DNA from: JANSWP01 sp041941305 | Lineage (GTDB): Bacteria > Bacteroidota > Bacteroidia > Chitinophagales > Saprospiraceae | Direction of reading: 5' to 3' | NCBI GenBank assembly: GCA_041941305.1 | Contig: JBGTQJ010000003.1 | Coordinates: forward strand, 1-64,000 | Length of the DNA stretch: 64,000 nucleotides | Shown here: positions 47,101 through 55,608 of the stretch, one piece after another | Layout: each line of letters begins with the position of its first letter | Position numbering within the stretch: the stretch's first letter is position 1 | Notes under the pieces: generated by a model | Told to the model about the DNA's origin: nothing | Databases searched by the model: none | Seen by the model: only the letters and a program-made list of their open reading frames with translations | Program-made: the position numbers and the translations under genes

Positions 47101-48273
47101 TCCCCCGCACCGCGGTACTTTGTAATTTGGATTAGACACCGTTTGCCAATTTTCGGGAAATTGGTAAAAAAAGTTTTCGACAAAATTCGGGTGGATGCGC
47201 TCTTTAAAAACCCCTTCGGGTGTACCAATCCATAGCGTATGGTCTTCTTCGACCAGAAGCGGCCTAAGCGAAAGTCCTCTGCCCTCAATGCCCTTTTTTT
47301 TGCGAATAAAGTGGAAAGTGAAATCCTTCGAGTTCATTAAATAAAGCCCCTGATCACCTCGTCTCAACCAGATGTGTTCTTCATTTTTCACGGTAGGAAG
47401 CAATCTGATGCTTTGATTCCGAAAACCGGTTTCATGAAATTGTTTCACCGCAAAATCCTCAATGACTTTTTCCGATTTTGGGTCAAACAAAACCCTGCCC
47501 GTATTCCAACTTTTCAAATATACTAAACCGTTAGGCAGAGAAGCCACCTGACGCACCATCGCAGGTACTCCTTTCGTTTCTTCACTATACCTTTTGCCCT
47601 CGGAGGTGTATTTATTCCATTTTATTAATCCGCCTCTTCGCGTGCCCAACCAAAGCAGGCTGTCGTTGTGAAAGTCTTGGGCAACTTCAAAAATTTCGCC
47701 CAATACAACCTTGTTCTTTTTGTCAACCTTGACGGTTTCAAAATTACGGCTGTCTTTATCGCCTGTAAACCGAGTCAATCCGGCACCCGTGCCTATCCAA
47801 ATAATGCCCTGACGGTCGCGGAAGATGCAGTTCGTAATTGGGTGAGGCAACGAAGTCGAGTCATCGGGAACTGACTCGTAATGGGTAAATCGTTCCGTGC
47901 CAGGGTCAAAAATGCTCAGGGCACCCGAGTTCGGTATCCAAAGAGTTTGCTCTTTTTCATTCCAAAAAAAGTCTCTCCAAAGAACATAAGCGCGCAAGGA
48001 AGTCGAATCTTCGGGATTGTATTGCCATTTTTTCCATTCCAAACCATCCCATCTGACCAATCCGTCGTCGGTGCCAAACCACATGAACCCGTGGGTGTCT
48101 TTTGTGGCTACATGGACTCTGTTTTCGCCGTTATTTCCCCAAGATTTTTCCGAGAAAGTGATGAATTGGTTTTGGGAAAAAACAAAAAAAGGTGTGCCAA
48201 TACAAAACCAGCCAATAACGAATTGGCAATAAAAAGGAATCTTAAAGAATTGATGTTGTGCAAATTTTCTCAC
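44179..48273 (-). CDS. Hybrid two-component system protein with AraC output
   Basis: 1364 residues. A signal or first helix (about 12-33) leads a periplasmic sensor of repeated propeller units (MWFGTDDGLVRWDGLEW, IWIGTGAGLTRF, LWLGTRRGGLIKW), then a Y_Y_Y domain, a helix (WWAWLIWLGLTITGIYSF), HisKA (THEFRTPLTVILGMAEQ), ATPase (GTGIGLALTKELV), a receiver (LLIEDNLDVTQYL ... VSDVMMPEKDGFE) and an AraC helix-turn-helix (LFRKLKALTGESTTYF ... VGFGNVSFFSRVFREAFG). Members sense polysaccharide fragments and control glycan-use genes. Convergent with, and abutting, the exported dikinase-like gene, which might be functionally tied to glycans. No SusC/SusD pair is present in the window. Confidence 0.92.
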   Translation of the reverse strand: MRKFAQHQFFKIPFYCQFVIGWFCIGTPFFVFSQNQFITFSEKSWGNNGENRVHVATKDTHGFMWFGTDDGLVRWDGLEWKKWQYNPEDSTSLRAYVLWRDFFWNEKEQTLWIPNSGALSIFDPGTERFTHYESVPDDSTSLPHPITNCIFRDRQGIIWIGTGAGLTRFTGDKDSRNFETVKVDKKNKVVLGEIFEVAQDFHNDSLLWLGTRRGGLIKWNKYTSEGKRYSEETKGVPAMVRQVASLPNGLVYLKSWNTGRVLFDPKSEKVIEDFAVKQFHETGFRNQSIRLLPTVKNEEHIWLRRGDQGLYLMNSKDFTFHFIRKKKGIEGRGLSLRPLLVEEDHTLWIGTPEGVFKERIHPNFVENFFYQFPENWQTVSNPNYKVPRCGGLFNKGLNQLVLPVLDKKGLYGFDLNTRELIYFSYPNLHGKSTLNLFSLDLMNDNQGLAVINHRLFEIRFAEKSLREIPLPIQSRLVHTDRFGRIWILSDDDALFEFDFESKALKKADWGMNLKFPQLPRRLFSDANGNIWIDFRMDFIWVYDPKTQEFHQFSGMEDSNFRPAGFAEDASGLIYTNNYYFKGSHFGLIDPEHPEQGIRIVDWMKDIGIAIARNDIEFDMRGRLWMTSSAGLEVIDFENKRSVVLNESHGVSTWDGFTQGNPCQYSFLTKLGDGKMAIIYPGGFGFFHPDSLLKIREELLNFPKPYLTSINIGGHPLTMDSAAVFKKQLVLPFAQNNVSFNYSAIDHSDYYALEFMHQLEGLEEDWIPSKNRYASYSNLQPRGYFFKVKVLRGDEIPAPVLSFSLKILPPWYRSWWAWLIWLGLTITGIYSFYNFQLNRRLAEAEAFRLKELNRAKSQLYTNITHEFRTPLTVILGMAEQMKKDPKNWFNEGLRLIRRNGKQLLNLVNQMLDLSRLESGNMTLKLTNGDVVSFLKYLTESFHSYADSKDIRLHFSSDFKALEMDFDAEKLQNVVMNLLSNAVKFTPSGGDVYLDLRKNAHLDESVQLIIRDNGIGISAEHLPYIFDRFYQVDSTTTRRGEGTGIGLALTKELVNLMGGQIVVESQVEEGTKFSIFLPVTQIANKLEEERIEESFNSLQQVVELDKKILSADPKVHSKPVVLLIEDNLDVTQYLSSFLAVDYQIMTAQNGQDGIIKAIDEIPDLIVSDVMMPEKDGFEVCETLKKDERTSHIPIILLTAKTDQRSKLEGLTQGADAYLAKPFHTEELLVRIENLIELRRKMQARFQQAEALSELAINTHPTPEEQFLQKMIAIVEAHLSDENFGLPQFCKKAGMSRSQLFRKLKALTGESTTYFVRSIRLAKAKELLQTTDLTVSEVAFEVGFGNVSFFSRVFREAFGVSPKESRG

Positions 48274-48317
48274 CAGACCGGATTGGTTGTTTGGATAAAT
48301 TTAGCAAAAGGAAAAGA

Positions 48318-48350
48318 AGAAGGGAAAGGTTTTTAAAATCTTTCCCTTCT
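48318..48350. terminator. Hairpin upstream of the hybrid regulator gene
   Basis: Perfect 11-base arms AGAAGGGAAAG (48318-48328) and CTTTCCCTTCT (48340-48350) enclose an AT-rich loop. It lies 45 bases upstream of the regulator start on the minus strand and precedes a MITE-like unit. It could be a leader hairpin or part of a boundary. Confidence 0.6.
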
Positions 48351-48360
48351 GTGTTTTCAG

Positions 48361-48557
48361 AAACTTACGTTTACTAAACTTCTAAGTATCTGTTTAGCGT
48401 ATCTGCCTATACTCACCCCCAACCCCTAAAGGGGAGTTTCCTCCCGCTCCCTTGCTCCCGGCGGGAGGCGGTTCCCCTTCAGGGGTTAGGGGTGTGCAAG
48501 GGTGTTGAGTCTTTGACGCTAAACACATACACTTCTAAAAGTTTAGTAAACGTAAAT
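48361..48557. repeat. MITE-like repeat, family D
   Basis: The ends are long inverted repeats: left 48361-48400 with TTACGTTTACTAAACTTCT and TGTTTAGCGT, right 48516-48557 carrying the reverse complement with slight changes. An inner palindrome, CCCCAACCCCTAAAGGGGAG against TTCCCCTTCAGGGGTTAGGGG, sits around a GC-rich CCCGCTCC...GGCGGGAGG hairpin. The unit fills the gap between two genes and has no coding capacity. GC content is far above the surroundings. Confidence 0.88.
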
Positions 48558-48565
48558 CAGATAGT

Positions 48566-50218
48566 TTACTGTTTCACGAACTTTCCCGTCAATAATTCTT
48601 CCCCGACCCTGATTTTCACCAAATATAATCCGCCAACCAAGTTTCTCACATCAATGGGTTGATTGGAATACGTCATTTCTCGGCGCACCAATTTGCCTTG
48701 GGCATCAAATAAGCTGATTTCAAGAGGTTGCATGATGGGTTCATCCAAATTAAAATTTAGAAAATCATTGACAGGATTTGGAAAAACAACAATAGCAGTA
48801 TTTCCAAAAATATGCTGAACAGGAACAAGACAAGCATCCTCGATTTCAGTGACGGAATTACAGCCAACTGCATTTTCGGAAATTGTACCAGTCCCCCCAT
48901 TTTCAAAATAACTGCAAATGCTTGAAACGTCACATTGAGACAGGTTTGGACAATACTCTATAATCATAAGACCTTGTTGGGGAAATTCGATATTGTCCAA
49001 CCCTTTTAAGGAAGTCAGAGAAGGATTATTCCTGATCCAAAGCTTTCTTGCCGGGAAAAACGGACCTCCACATACTCCAACCGTGTCCAGGTTCTCCAAT
49101 GCGTTTAGTGAAGAAAGTACCGGATTGTTCAGAATAGAAAGGCAACCTCCTATATACGCTATATTGTTAACTCCATTTAAAGATGTTAGTGAATCATTAC
49201 CTACAATAAAAAGATCACCTCCTATGCGGTCTATACTTTCTATTCCCGTTAGTGTTTTCAATGAAGCATTTCCGGCTATACGTACATCACCTGCAATAGC
49301 ATGTATATCCCCAATTCCATCCAATGAGGTCAGGATAGCATTATTTTCTAAAGTCAATCCTACTATTGTATCGAGAACTTGAAAATCAGATAATGAAATT
49401 AAATTGTCATTCTCGCTAATAACCAGTTTAAATACAAAAGACAGGTTTTCGAAACCAACGATAGAAGTTAATGCATCATTATTGGTAATAGAAAGATACT
49501 CAATCGATTGTAGGCTATCCAAATCATCTAAAGAAGTTAATGCATTATTGTTAGAAATTGTAAAACCTTTATAAGAGAAGGCGTTGGGAGAACCACTTTT
49601 GCAAGTACCGATTGATGATAAACTATCTAAACCATCAAGAGAAGTAAGGGAAGCATTTTCATTAATAATGAAACAACCTTCTACCTTTTTCAAATTATTC
49701 AACCCATTTAAAGAACTGAGACTTGAGTTGTTTTCTATAATAAACCCTTTTTGAGAAATATTATCCACCCCCATTACCTGAATACATTTACCTGCATAGG
49801 ACAAGCTTTCCAGTCCTGTCAGGAACGTCAGCTCCAAATTATCAGAAATAATGAAACACGATTTGGCAGAATCAAGGTTTTCCAGACCATGTAAGTCCGG
49901 CAACAAATCGTTTTCTGAAATCCTAAAAAGTCCGGTGACTTTTTTCAGGCTATCCAGCCCTTTCAAAGAAATTAAGGAAGGGTTTTTTTCTATGATAAAG
50001 GTATCTGCAATAGCAGAAAGACCGATCAGGGAATCCATGTTTGTAATGTCCTCTCCTGAAACAATGAGGTCGTCAACTATCTCAGTGCAATTGGGATAGT
50101 TCAATTTGAAACTATCCACCTGCCCCTGAGAGGTCAATGTGATATGGCATTGCGCCGATATGTCCATCCAATTGATGAATGAAAGAAGCAGGACGAAGGG
50201 TAAAATTTTGATTTTCAT
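48566..50218 (-). CDS. T9SS-exported leucine-rich-repeat (receptor L-like) protein
   Basis: 550 residues from ATG 50218. A signal peptide ends MDISAQ. Residues about 35-430 consist of repeats of some 20-30 residues such as LTSLDGLDSLSSI, LTSLNGVNNIAYIGG and LKTLTGIESIDRIGG, typical of the Receptor L-domain/leucine-rich superfamily in Bacteroidota exported proteins. The last 75 residues are a T9SS sorting domain (VFPNPVNDFLNF ... NLVGGLYLVKIRVG). That sorting domain is much closer to the one in the beta-helix protein at 52721 than to other members, at DNA level too. Likely a surface ligand-binding protein. Confidence 0.87.
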   Translation of the reverse strand: MKIKILPFVLLLSFINWMDISAQCHITLTSQGQVDSFKLNYPNCTEIVDDLIVSGEDITNMDSLIGLSAIADTFIIEKNPSLISLKGLDSLKKVTGLFRISENDLLPDLHGLENLDSAKSCFIISDNLELTFLTGLESLSYAGKCIQVMGVDNISQKGFIIENNSSLSSLNGLNNLKKVEGCFIINENASLTSLDGLDSLSSIGTCKSGSPNAFSYKGFTISNNNALTSLDDLDSLQSIEYLSITNNDALTSIVGFENLSFVFKLVISENDNLISLSDFQVLDTIVGLTLENNAILTSLDGIGDIHAIAGDVRIAGNASLKTLTGIESIDRIGGDLFIVGNDSLTSLNGVNNIAYIGGCLSILNNPVLSSLNALENLDTVGVCGGPFFPARKLWIRNNPSLTSLKGLDNIEFPQQGLMIIEYCPNLSQCDVSSICSYFENGGTGTISENAVGCNSVTEIEDACLVPVQHIFGNTAIVVFPNPVNDFLNFNLDEPIMQPLEISLFDAQGKLVRREMTYSNQPIDVRNLVGGLYLVKIRVGEELLTGKFVKQ

Positions 50219-50242
50219 TTTGAAAAGATTTTGAAGTGAAAA

Positions 50243-50286
50243 AGACCTTTCGCATAGAGTCAATACCTACTACTTGCGAAAGGTCT
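50243..50286 (-). terminator. Intrinsic terminator after the first beta-helix gene
   Basis: On the minus strand 12-base arms TGCGAAAGGTCT-type (50275-50286 and 50243-50254) pair around a 20-base loop, and the exit side reads TCTTTTTCAC, a U tract. It follows the stop codon of the gene at 50298-52628. Confidence 0.75.
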
Positions 50287-50297
50287 CAAATAAAAAA

Positions 50298-52628
50298 TTA
50301 CTGCTTCACAAATCTTCCTACATAGGATTTTTCACCGATCCTTGCCATCACTAAATACATTCCTTGCGACAATTCTTCTAAATCAATAGCTTGACCATTG
50401 GAAATAGTTTGCTGATGCATCATTTTCCCAGAGGGGTCGAATAAGCTAATTTCAATAAGTTCATAAATATTTTCAGGAAAATGAATATTCAGGTAGTCAG
50501 TTGCCGGGTTGGGCGAAAGCTGCAATTTTCCTACAATGACTTCTTTTGCCGAAGTGGGATGCGGGCTCTCCAATGCCCCCATGTCAATTTGGCCATCTTG
50601 TACGCGATTGTTGCCACACAAATCAAATTCGGGAGCATTCATCCAATCCATACCCCCGTTGACTGCCGGGCTTAACTCAGTGAGTTGATAATAATCGCAT
50701 AAATCCCCTGATTCCAAAAATAACGGGTTTCCGTTTTGCACATCAGCGCCGGTGGTATGAGCGGCAAAAGAGCCGTCACCAATAAGATTGCCGCCATTGG
50801 AGATGATGGTATTATCGGCAGTCACATCAACGAAGTCAGTAAAGTCGGGATTAAAGAGGATGGTGTTTTGTAAGGTAAGGGAACTTTGATTGGCGATTTC
50901 TATGCTATTTGAGTTGTTATCGGCAATCGTATTATTGAGAAGGGTCAGGTCATAGGAATCTAAAAAAATGGCGGCAGTATCACTGCTGTTATTGGCAATC
51001 AGGCTGTTTTCTAAAAAAGCAGTACTTCCGCTTCCATCCTGATGTTGGGTATGAATAGCCCCACCTTTGGGACTTTCATTTCCGGTAATGGTGCATCTTG
51101 ATATCCTGCTTACGATATTACAACCTTCGGTTAAGTTTAAAGCACCCCCGACAGTGGTACTTGTGTTATCAGTGAACGCACAGTCTTCAATGGTTATATT
51201 GGTTTGGAGGTTACTTGAACTACAGGCTACTTCGACAGCACCGCCTGATATCGCTTCATTAGAACTAAAAACACTATTCTTTACCTGAAAATCAATATTA
51301 TCTTTTGCACCACGTACCAAAATTGCCCCACCACGCTTACTATCATTTTCTTCAAAAATACAATTGTCTACAACAGCTGTCCCGTTTCCCCCGCTAACAA
51401 TGCCCCAAAGAGTAACCGTCCCATGTCCAAGAGAGTCAGCGACTGTATTTTGAAAAAAATGGCTGTTCTTTATTTCCAAATTGAGGTTATCACCACCCAA
51501 TCGGGCATAAATCGCTCCCGAGTTTACTTGAGCAGTATTCATTGTAAACTCACAACTGTCAATCAGCATACTTGCATTGGTGGAAACCGGATTATAATTT
51601 AGGGAAATGGCACCTCCAACGGTACTATTGTTCCCGTTAAAGGTGCATCTCTTTACGACATAGCTCGAATTCGTTCCATTCGTTACGAGATACATGTTAG
51701 CGACGGCGATATTATCAATTGGACCGGTTGCAGTGTTATTGTTAAATACACAATCCAATATTTCCACCAATACATCGCCCGGGTCATTGGGTTCTCTTCG
51801 CCAAACAAAAAGTCCGGGGGTATGAGCGGACCGATTATTTTCAAACGTACAATTCCGGATCGTTCCTCCATACGGATCCCCGATGGTAAGGGTTTTGGTT
51901 GTAGGAGAACCAACAAGGTCTATGTTTCCTGTAAACGTACAGGCCTGGATATCAAATAAAGATTCAAGGATAACTAAAGCCATCCCTGTTTCACCCGAGT
52001 TGTTGTTGTTGAAATGACAATGTTCAAGAATAAATGTTGAACCGGAGTAGTCGAATTGAGCAATCCCGCCGCCCCATACCAGCGCGTAATTCTGCTCGAA
52101 GGTGCAATTGCGAATAGTAGGTGTGCCATCGGAATAGATGCCGCCGCCATTCTCGTCGGTCGGCCCGACCCCATCCGCATGACCACCCTGTATGGTAAAT
52201 CCATCCAGTAAAGTTGCATCCGTCGTGGAAGAAGTAATCCTGACCACCGTATGCGCATTATCCGATTTGAAGTTCACAAAATCATCGTCCACATCATCGC
52301 CGTTCAAATCGCCGGAAAGGATGGTTTCATACAGTTCGGGGTCACGACTATTGGTACTCGCATCATAACCACCAAACAGGTGGAGGTTTTTGTCAATCAA
52401 AAAGGTAGCGGCGGGCGTATCGCCGGGCGTATAAGTTCCCTGCGCGACTCGGATTTCATCGTCGGCATCAGCATTGGTCAGTGCATCTTGAAGTTTAGTG
52501 TAAGCATCTGTCCACGAGGTGCCGTTGTTTCCACCGTTTGCCGAATGATTGACATATATCTGTGCCGAAATTTCGAAGAATAAACATGAAAAAAGAAAAA
52601 AGAAACAGGAGATAAAAATCCCTTTCAT
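50298..52628 (-). CDS. T9SS-exported right-handed beta-helix protein
   Basis: 776 residues. A signal peptide ends FFEISAQ, and the mature protein starts IYVNHSANGGNNGTSWTDAY, the usual opening of exported beta-helix proteins with a DUF1565-like start. Coils of about 20-30 residues recur (FTGNI, NNTATG, DNTSTTVGGALNL, GGGIY). The last 75 residues are a T9SS sorting domain (LSPNPATDYLNIHF ... LSQGMYLVMARIG). Paralogue of the gene at 52721-54895. Beta-helix proteins are often polysaccharide lyases, hydrolases or adhesins; no catalytic residues were recognised, so an adhesin-like role is equally likely. Confidence 0.87.
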   Translation of the reverse strand: MKGIFISCFFFLFSCLFFEISAQIYVNHSANGGNNGTSWTDAYTKLQDALTNADADDEIRVAQGTYTPGDTPAATFLIDKNLHLFGGYDASTNSRDPELYETILSGDLNGDDVDDDFVNFKSDNAHTVVRITSSTTDATLLDGFTIQGGHADGVGPTDENGGGIYSDGTPTIRNCTFEQNYALVWGGGIAQFDYSGSTFILEHCHFNNNNSGETGMALVILESLFDIQACTFTGNIDLVGSPTTKTLTIGDPYGGTIRNCTFENNRSAHTPGLFVWRREPNDPGDVLVEILDCVFNNNTATGPIDNIAVANMYLVTNGTNSSYVVKRCTFNGNNSTVGGAISLNYNPVSTNASMLIDSCEFTMNTAQVNSGAIYARLGGDNLNLEIKNSHFFQNTVADSLGHGTVTLWGIVSGGNGTAVVDNCIFEENDSKRGGAILVRGAKDNIDFQVKNSVFSSNEAISGGAVEVACSSSNLQTNITIEDCAFTDNTSTTVGGALNLTEGCNIVSRISRCTITGNESPKGGAIHTQHQDGSGSTAFLENSLIANNSSDTAAIFLDSYDLTLLNNTIADNNSNSIEIANQSSLTLQNTILFNPDFTDFVDVTADNTIISNGGNLIGDGSFAAHTTGADVQNGNPLFLESGDLCDYYQLTELSPAVNGGMDWMNAPEFDLCGNNRVQDGQIDMGALESPHPTSAKEVIVGKLQLSPNPATDYLNIHFPENIYELIEISLFDPSGKMMHQQTISNGQAIDLEELSQGMYLVMARIGEKSYVGRFVKQ

Positions 52629-52720
52629 AGTTGGTAAGAATTTACGTTGAGAATTTACCTTTCAAACAACCTGAAAATTCGGGTCGCTTGAAAAGCCAAT
52701 TAGATTTAATGTTATTTGAA

Positions 52721-54895
52721 TCAGTGTTTCAGGAATTTCCCGGCATAAACCCGGTCTCCCACAACCGCTTTCACCAAATACAATCCGCCAACCAAATTTT
52801 GCAAATCAATGGGTTGATTTGGAGACATTATTTGTCGGCGTACTAATCTGCTTTGGGCATCAAATAAGCTGACTTCGAAGGGACGTGTAAATTCTCCAGG
52901 AAGTTGAACATTTAGAAAATCGGTGGCGGGATTGGGAGAAATTTCCAATAATCTGTTTGCCAAAACTTCTCCTGTATTGGTGAGACAAGGCGGATTGGTC
53001 GAATTTGGATTTTCATAAGCGCCGATGTCCACACAGCCGACAACTCTCGGATTACCATCCAAATCAAATTCGGGCAGATTTCCGCAATCAACCCCTTGGT
53101 CAACGGCAGGGCTGCTGTCGCTCAGGTAAAAATCACTCATTCCGACAAAATGTGGATTTTCTTCCGCCAAATCATTTTCATGGGGCATAGGGAGGGAATT
53201 GTCACTCAAAAGATTTCCGCCAAGCGAATGAATGGAAGATGTTCCGGTAAGGTCTTGGTATTCCGTCGAGCTGGGATTGTATAAAATAGTATTCTTCAAA
53301 GTAACTACGGAGTTGGAATCGAGTACAATACCCCCTGCCGGATTTTCCGCAATGGTGCAATTGTGAAATTGGACATTACCGGTTTGTTTCAATCCGATGC
53401 TTCCGTCTGTTCCTGAATTGCCCGTGATAAGACAATTTTCAAAAACAATATCGGCAGCAAGCGTCATCCCGAGGTCAGTAAAATCAAAGGCGACCACTCC
53501 AGCCCCAGCAGGACTGCTGTTATTTTCAATAACACAATTAGTAAAAGTTGCTTTGAAATCCGGGTGGCTGGTAGCCACCAAAATCCCCCCTCCGGAAATG
53601 CCCGCACTGTTGCCGCTTAGCGTACAACGCTCAACGGTCATTTCAGCAGCAACTTCCCCATATAAATCTAATGCTCCACCAATATCCAAAGCCTGATTAC
53701 CATTAAAATTGCAATTGGAAACTGCATAGGTAAAAAAACCTGCCCCCGGTAAACTTCCAATATCTAACCCTGCAACGTACTTAGCTGTATTATCCTCAAA
53801 AATGCAATCAGAAACAGTTACATTTCCGCTGCTCTCATCCGGATCTGTTTGACCATAGATAGCTGCACCCCCTCCAAAACCAGAAGCGGTATTTCCAAAA
53901 AAGCCAGAATTAGTTAATGTGTAGGTAATGTTTGTTCCACGCAGGGAAGAAGACATACCGCCGCCGTTCCAAATGGAAGTTGTATTTTTAAAAAAATTAG
54001 AATTAGTCATGGTGAAGGTAGTGTTGGTTCCAACCAGGGTAGCATCCAGACCACCACCACCATTCGAAGTTGTATTTTGTTGAAATGTACAACCATCTAT
54101 CACAATGTTGGCATTGTTGGAACTGTTTCTCGCCCACACTCTTGCCCCGCCTCCATACAATGCTGCCTCATTTTCATTGAATGCACAGTTGGTGACGGTG
54201 AAGGTGGAATTTTGCCCCCACGTATCAAGGAACAACCCTCCACCTCCCTCATTTGCACCAGCCCAGTTTTTTTCAAACTTGCAATTGTTTATTTCCACTG
54301 TAATCCCATCGGTCGAAGACCCAGCGAAGAGATAGGCTCCTCCTCCACTAAGGTCTGCGAAATTCTGGGTGAACAAACAATGCTCCACCGTGACAGATCT
54401 GGCGGAATATAGACCACCGCCACGCGTTTCCTCAGTGGAAATAGATCCATCCGCATGTCCGTTGCTGATTGTCAAGCCATCCAACACTGCCACATCTGAG
54501 ACATTGTTTCTTACTGTCACCACCGTCTCCACATTGTCCGAACGGTTCATGGTGAAGTCATTGGGAATATCATCCCCATTCACATCACCGGAAAGGATGG
54601 TTTCATATATTTCGGGGTTTCTACTACCAGTACTCGCATCATAGCCACCGAGCAGGTGGAGGTATTTGTCAATCCGAAAAGTAGCGGTGGGCGTGCTGCC
54701 GGGCGTGTATATTCCCTGGGCAACCTGGATTTCATCGCCTGCATTCGAATGGGTCAAGGCATCTTGAAGGTCATTGTAAGCATCTGTCCAGGAGGTGCCA
54801 TTATTTGCACCGATGGCAGCATGATTGACATAGATTTGAGCATGGGCAAAAAGACAAAACAAGAAAAAAATGAAAAGTAAAATTGACTGTTTCAT
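52721..54895 (-). CDS. T9SS-exported right-handed beta-helix protein, paralogue
   Basis: 724 residues. Signal peptide ending AHAQ, then IYVNHAAIGANNGTSWTDAY, sharing the N-terminal layout and many coils with the neighbour at 50298. Internal differences lie mainly in coils 5-10 (GGGAYLF, GGGGLFLDT, GGGARVWA glycine turns are richer here). The sorting domain (ISPNPATDFLNVQL ... NLVGGLYLVKAVVG) is shared with the leucine-rich-repeat protein, suggesting domain exchange. Both genes are 92 bases apart and read in the same direction, so they may be transcribed together. Confidence 0.87.
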   Translation of the reverse strand: MKQSILLFIFFLFCLFAHAQIYVNHAAIGANNGTSWTDAYNDLQDALTHSNAGDEIQVAQGIYTPGSTPTATFRIDKYLHLLGGYDASTGSRNPEIYETILSGDVNGDDIPNDFTMNRSDNVETVVTVRNNVSDVAVLDGLTISNGHADGSISTEETRGGGLYSARSVTVEHCLFTQNFADLSGGGAYLFAGSSTDGITVEINNCKFEKNWAGANEGGGGLFLDTWGQNSTFTVTNCAFNENEAALYGGGARVWARNSSNNANIVIDGCTFQQNTTSNGGGGLDATLVGTNTTFTMTNSNFFKNTTSIWNGGGMSSSLRGTNITYTLTNSGFFGNTASGFGGGAAIYGQTDPDESSGNVTVSDCIFEDNTAKYVAGLDIGSLPGAGFFTYAVSNCNFNGNQALDIGGALDLYGEVAAEMTVERCTLSGNSAGISGGGILVATSHPDFKATFTNCVIENNSSPAGAGVVAFDFTDLGMTLAADIVFENCLITGNSGTDGSIGLKQTGNVQFHNCTIAENPAGGIVLDSNSVVTLKNTILYNPSSTEYQDLTGTSSIHSLGGNLLSDNSLPMPHENDLAEENPHFVGMSDFYLSDSSPAVDQGVDCGNLPEFDLDGNPRVVGCVDIGAYENPNSTNPPCLTNTGEVLANRLLEISPNPATDFLNVQLPGEFTRPFEVSLFDAQSRLVRRQIMSPNQPIDLQNLVGGLYLVKAVVGDRVYAGKFLKH

Positions 54896-55330
54896 AAAAC
54901 AAAAGTTTTGGTGAGATAGAAAATGTGTTTGCTTTACAAAACTGTGACAGACAGCCTAAACATGTTATTCCTATTGGTGCAAAGGTTTTTCTTATTGGTG
55001 CAAAAGGTACTTATTTACTGGGTGTAGGTATCGGATACCTTTGGAGGTATCCGATAGCTACACTCCTAAAAGTGATTGAATAAAGATTTCCTTGGCGGTT
55101 TTGCCGCCAAGAATAACTAGTCAATCCGCGACCCTACCGACTTCGCTATCTATCCACAACTTTTGTCAGGAAACCAAATCAATTAGCGCCAAATCAGAAG
55201 GATTAGACAAAAAAATAGTGAAAAAATATTTTTTCAGAATGCTTTAAAATTTCAGAATTTCTACAGAATCGCCTCTATACTTTTGCGTCGCCAAAAATTC
55301 CAACAAGGGTTGGAAGCGGCACAAATTCGC
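54896..55330. other. Non-coding region with a palindrome and tandem repeat
   Basis: No gene was seen. Near 54970-55008 the sequence CTATTGGTGCAAAGGT is repeated with small changes. At 55022-55063 a hairpin with 19-base arms (GTGTAGGTATCGGATACCT and its near-complement, one mismatch) closes on a four-base loop TTGG. The GGTATCCGATA part also occurs near 36209. The rest is AT-rich and likely contains promoters for the genes on both sides. Confidence 0.6.
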
Positions 55331-55407
55331 TAGACTTTATTCGTTGACGATAAAAGGTAGACGGTAGACGGCTTCCCTTACAAAATCTTTTCGAATAAAT
55401 TCTACTA
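55331..55407. repeat. MITE-like repeat, family C, copy 1
   Basis: The ends TAGACTTTATTCG (55331-55343) and, read on the other strand, TAGTAGAATTTATTCG (55392-55407) match closely. A tandem GGTAGACGGTAGACGG lies inside. The same ends occur at 56713-56787 in this window. Confidence 0.65.
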
Positions 55408-55440
55408 AGGGGTTTCGCAATTAATAACCTACGCAAATTG

Positions 55441-55560
55441 GCGAAGTTGTTTTTTTATTTAACAAGGCAAAAATTTTCAGCATAGCAGCGCTACGGTTAA
55501 AATTTTTCTCCAAAGGAGTGCCCTTGGCAAACGCCGCTAAATGAAAAAAGAACAAGTCAG
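55441..55560. repeat. MITE-like repeat, family B, degenerate copy
   Basis: The centre CATAGCAGCGCTACGG and the following CTCCAAAGGAGTGCC match the centre of the unit at 26207-26387 in the same relative order. The ends (GAAGTTGTTTTTTTATTT and, on the other strand, GACTTGTTCTTTTTTCATT) are more diverged. It ends 49 bases before the coiled-coil protein gene. Confidence 0.55.
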
Positions 55561-55608
55561 ATACGAAGATTATTATTTTCGAAATTCCTAAACATTTTTA
55601 AATTTAAA

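Noticed and set aside
48361..48557. CRISPR-like array in the GC-rich repeat
   Set aside because: The repeats are inverted, not direct, with no spacer periodicity and no cas genes.
53000..54700. Plus-strand frames in the beta-helix gene as overlapping genes
   Set aside because: They mirror repeated glycine/asparagine coils and have no start signals.
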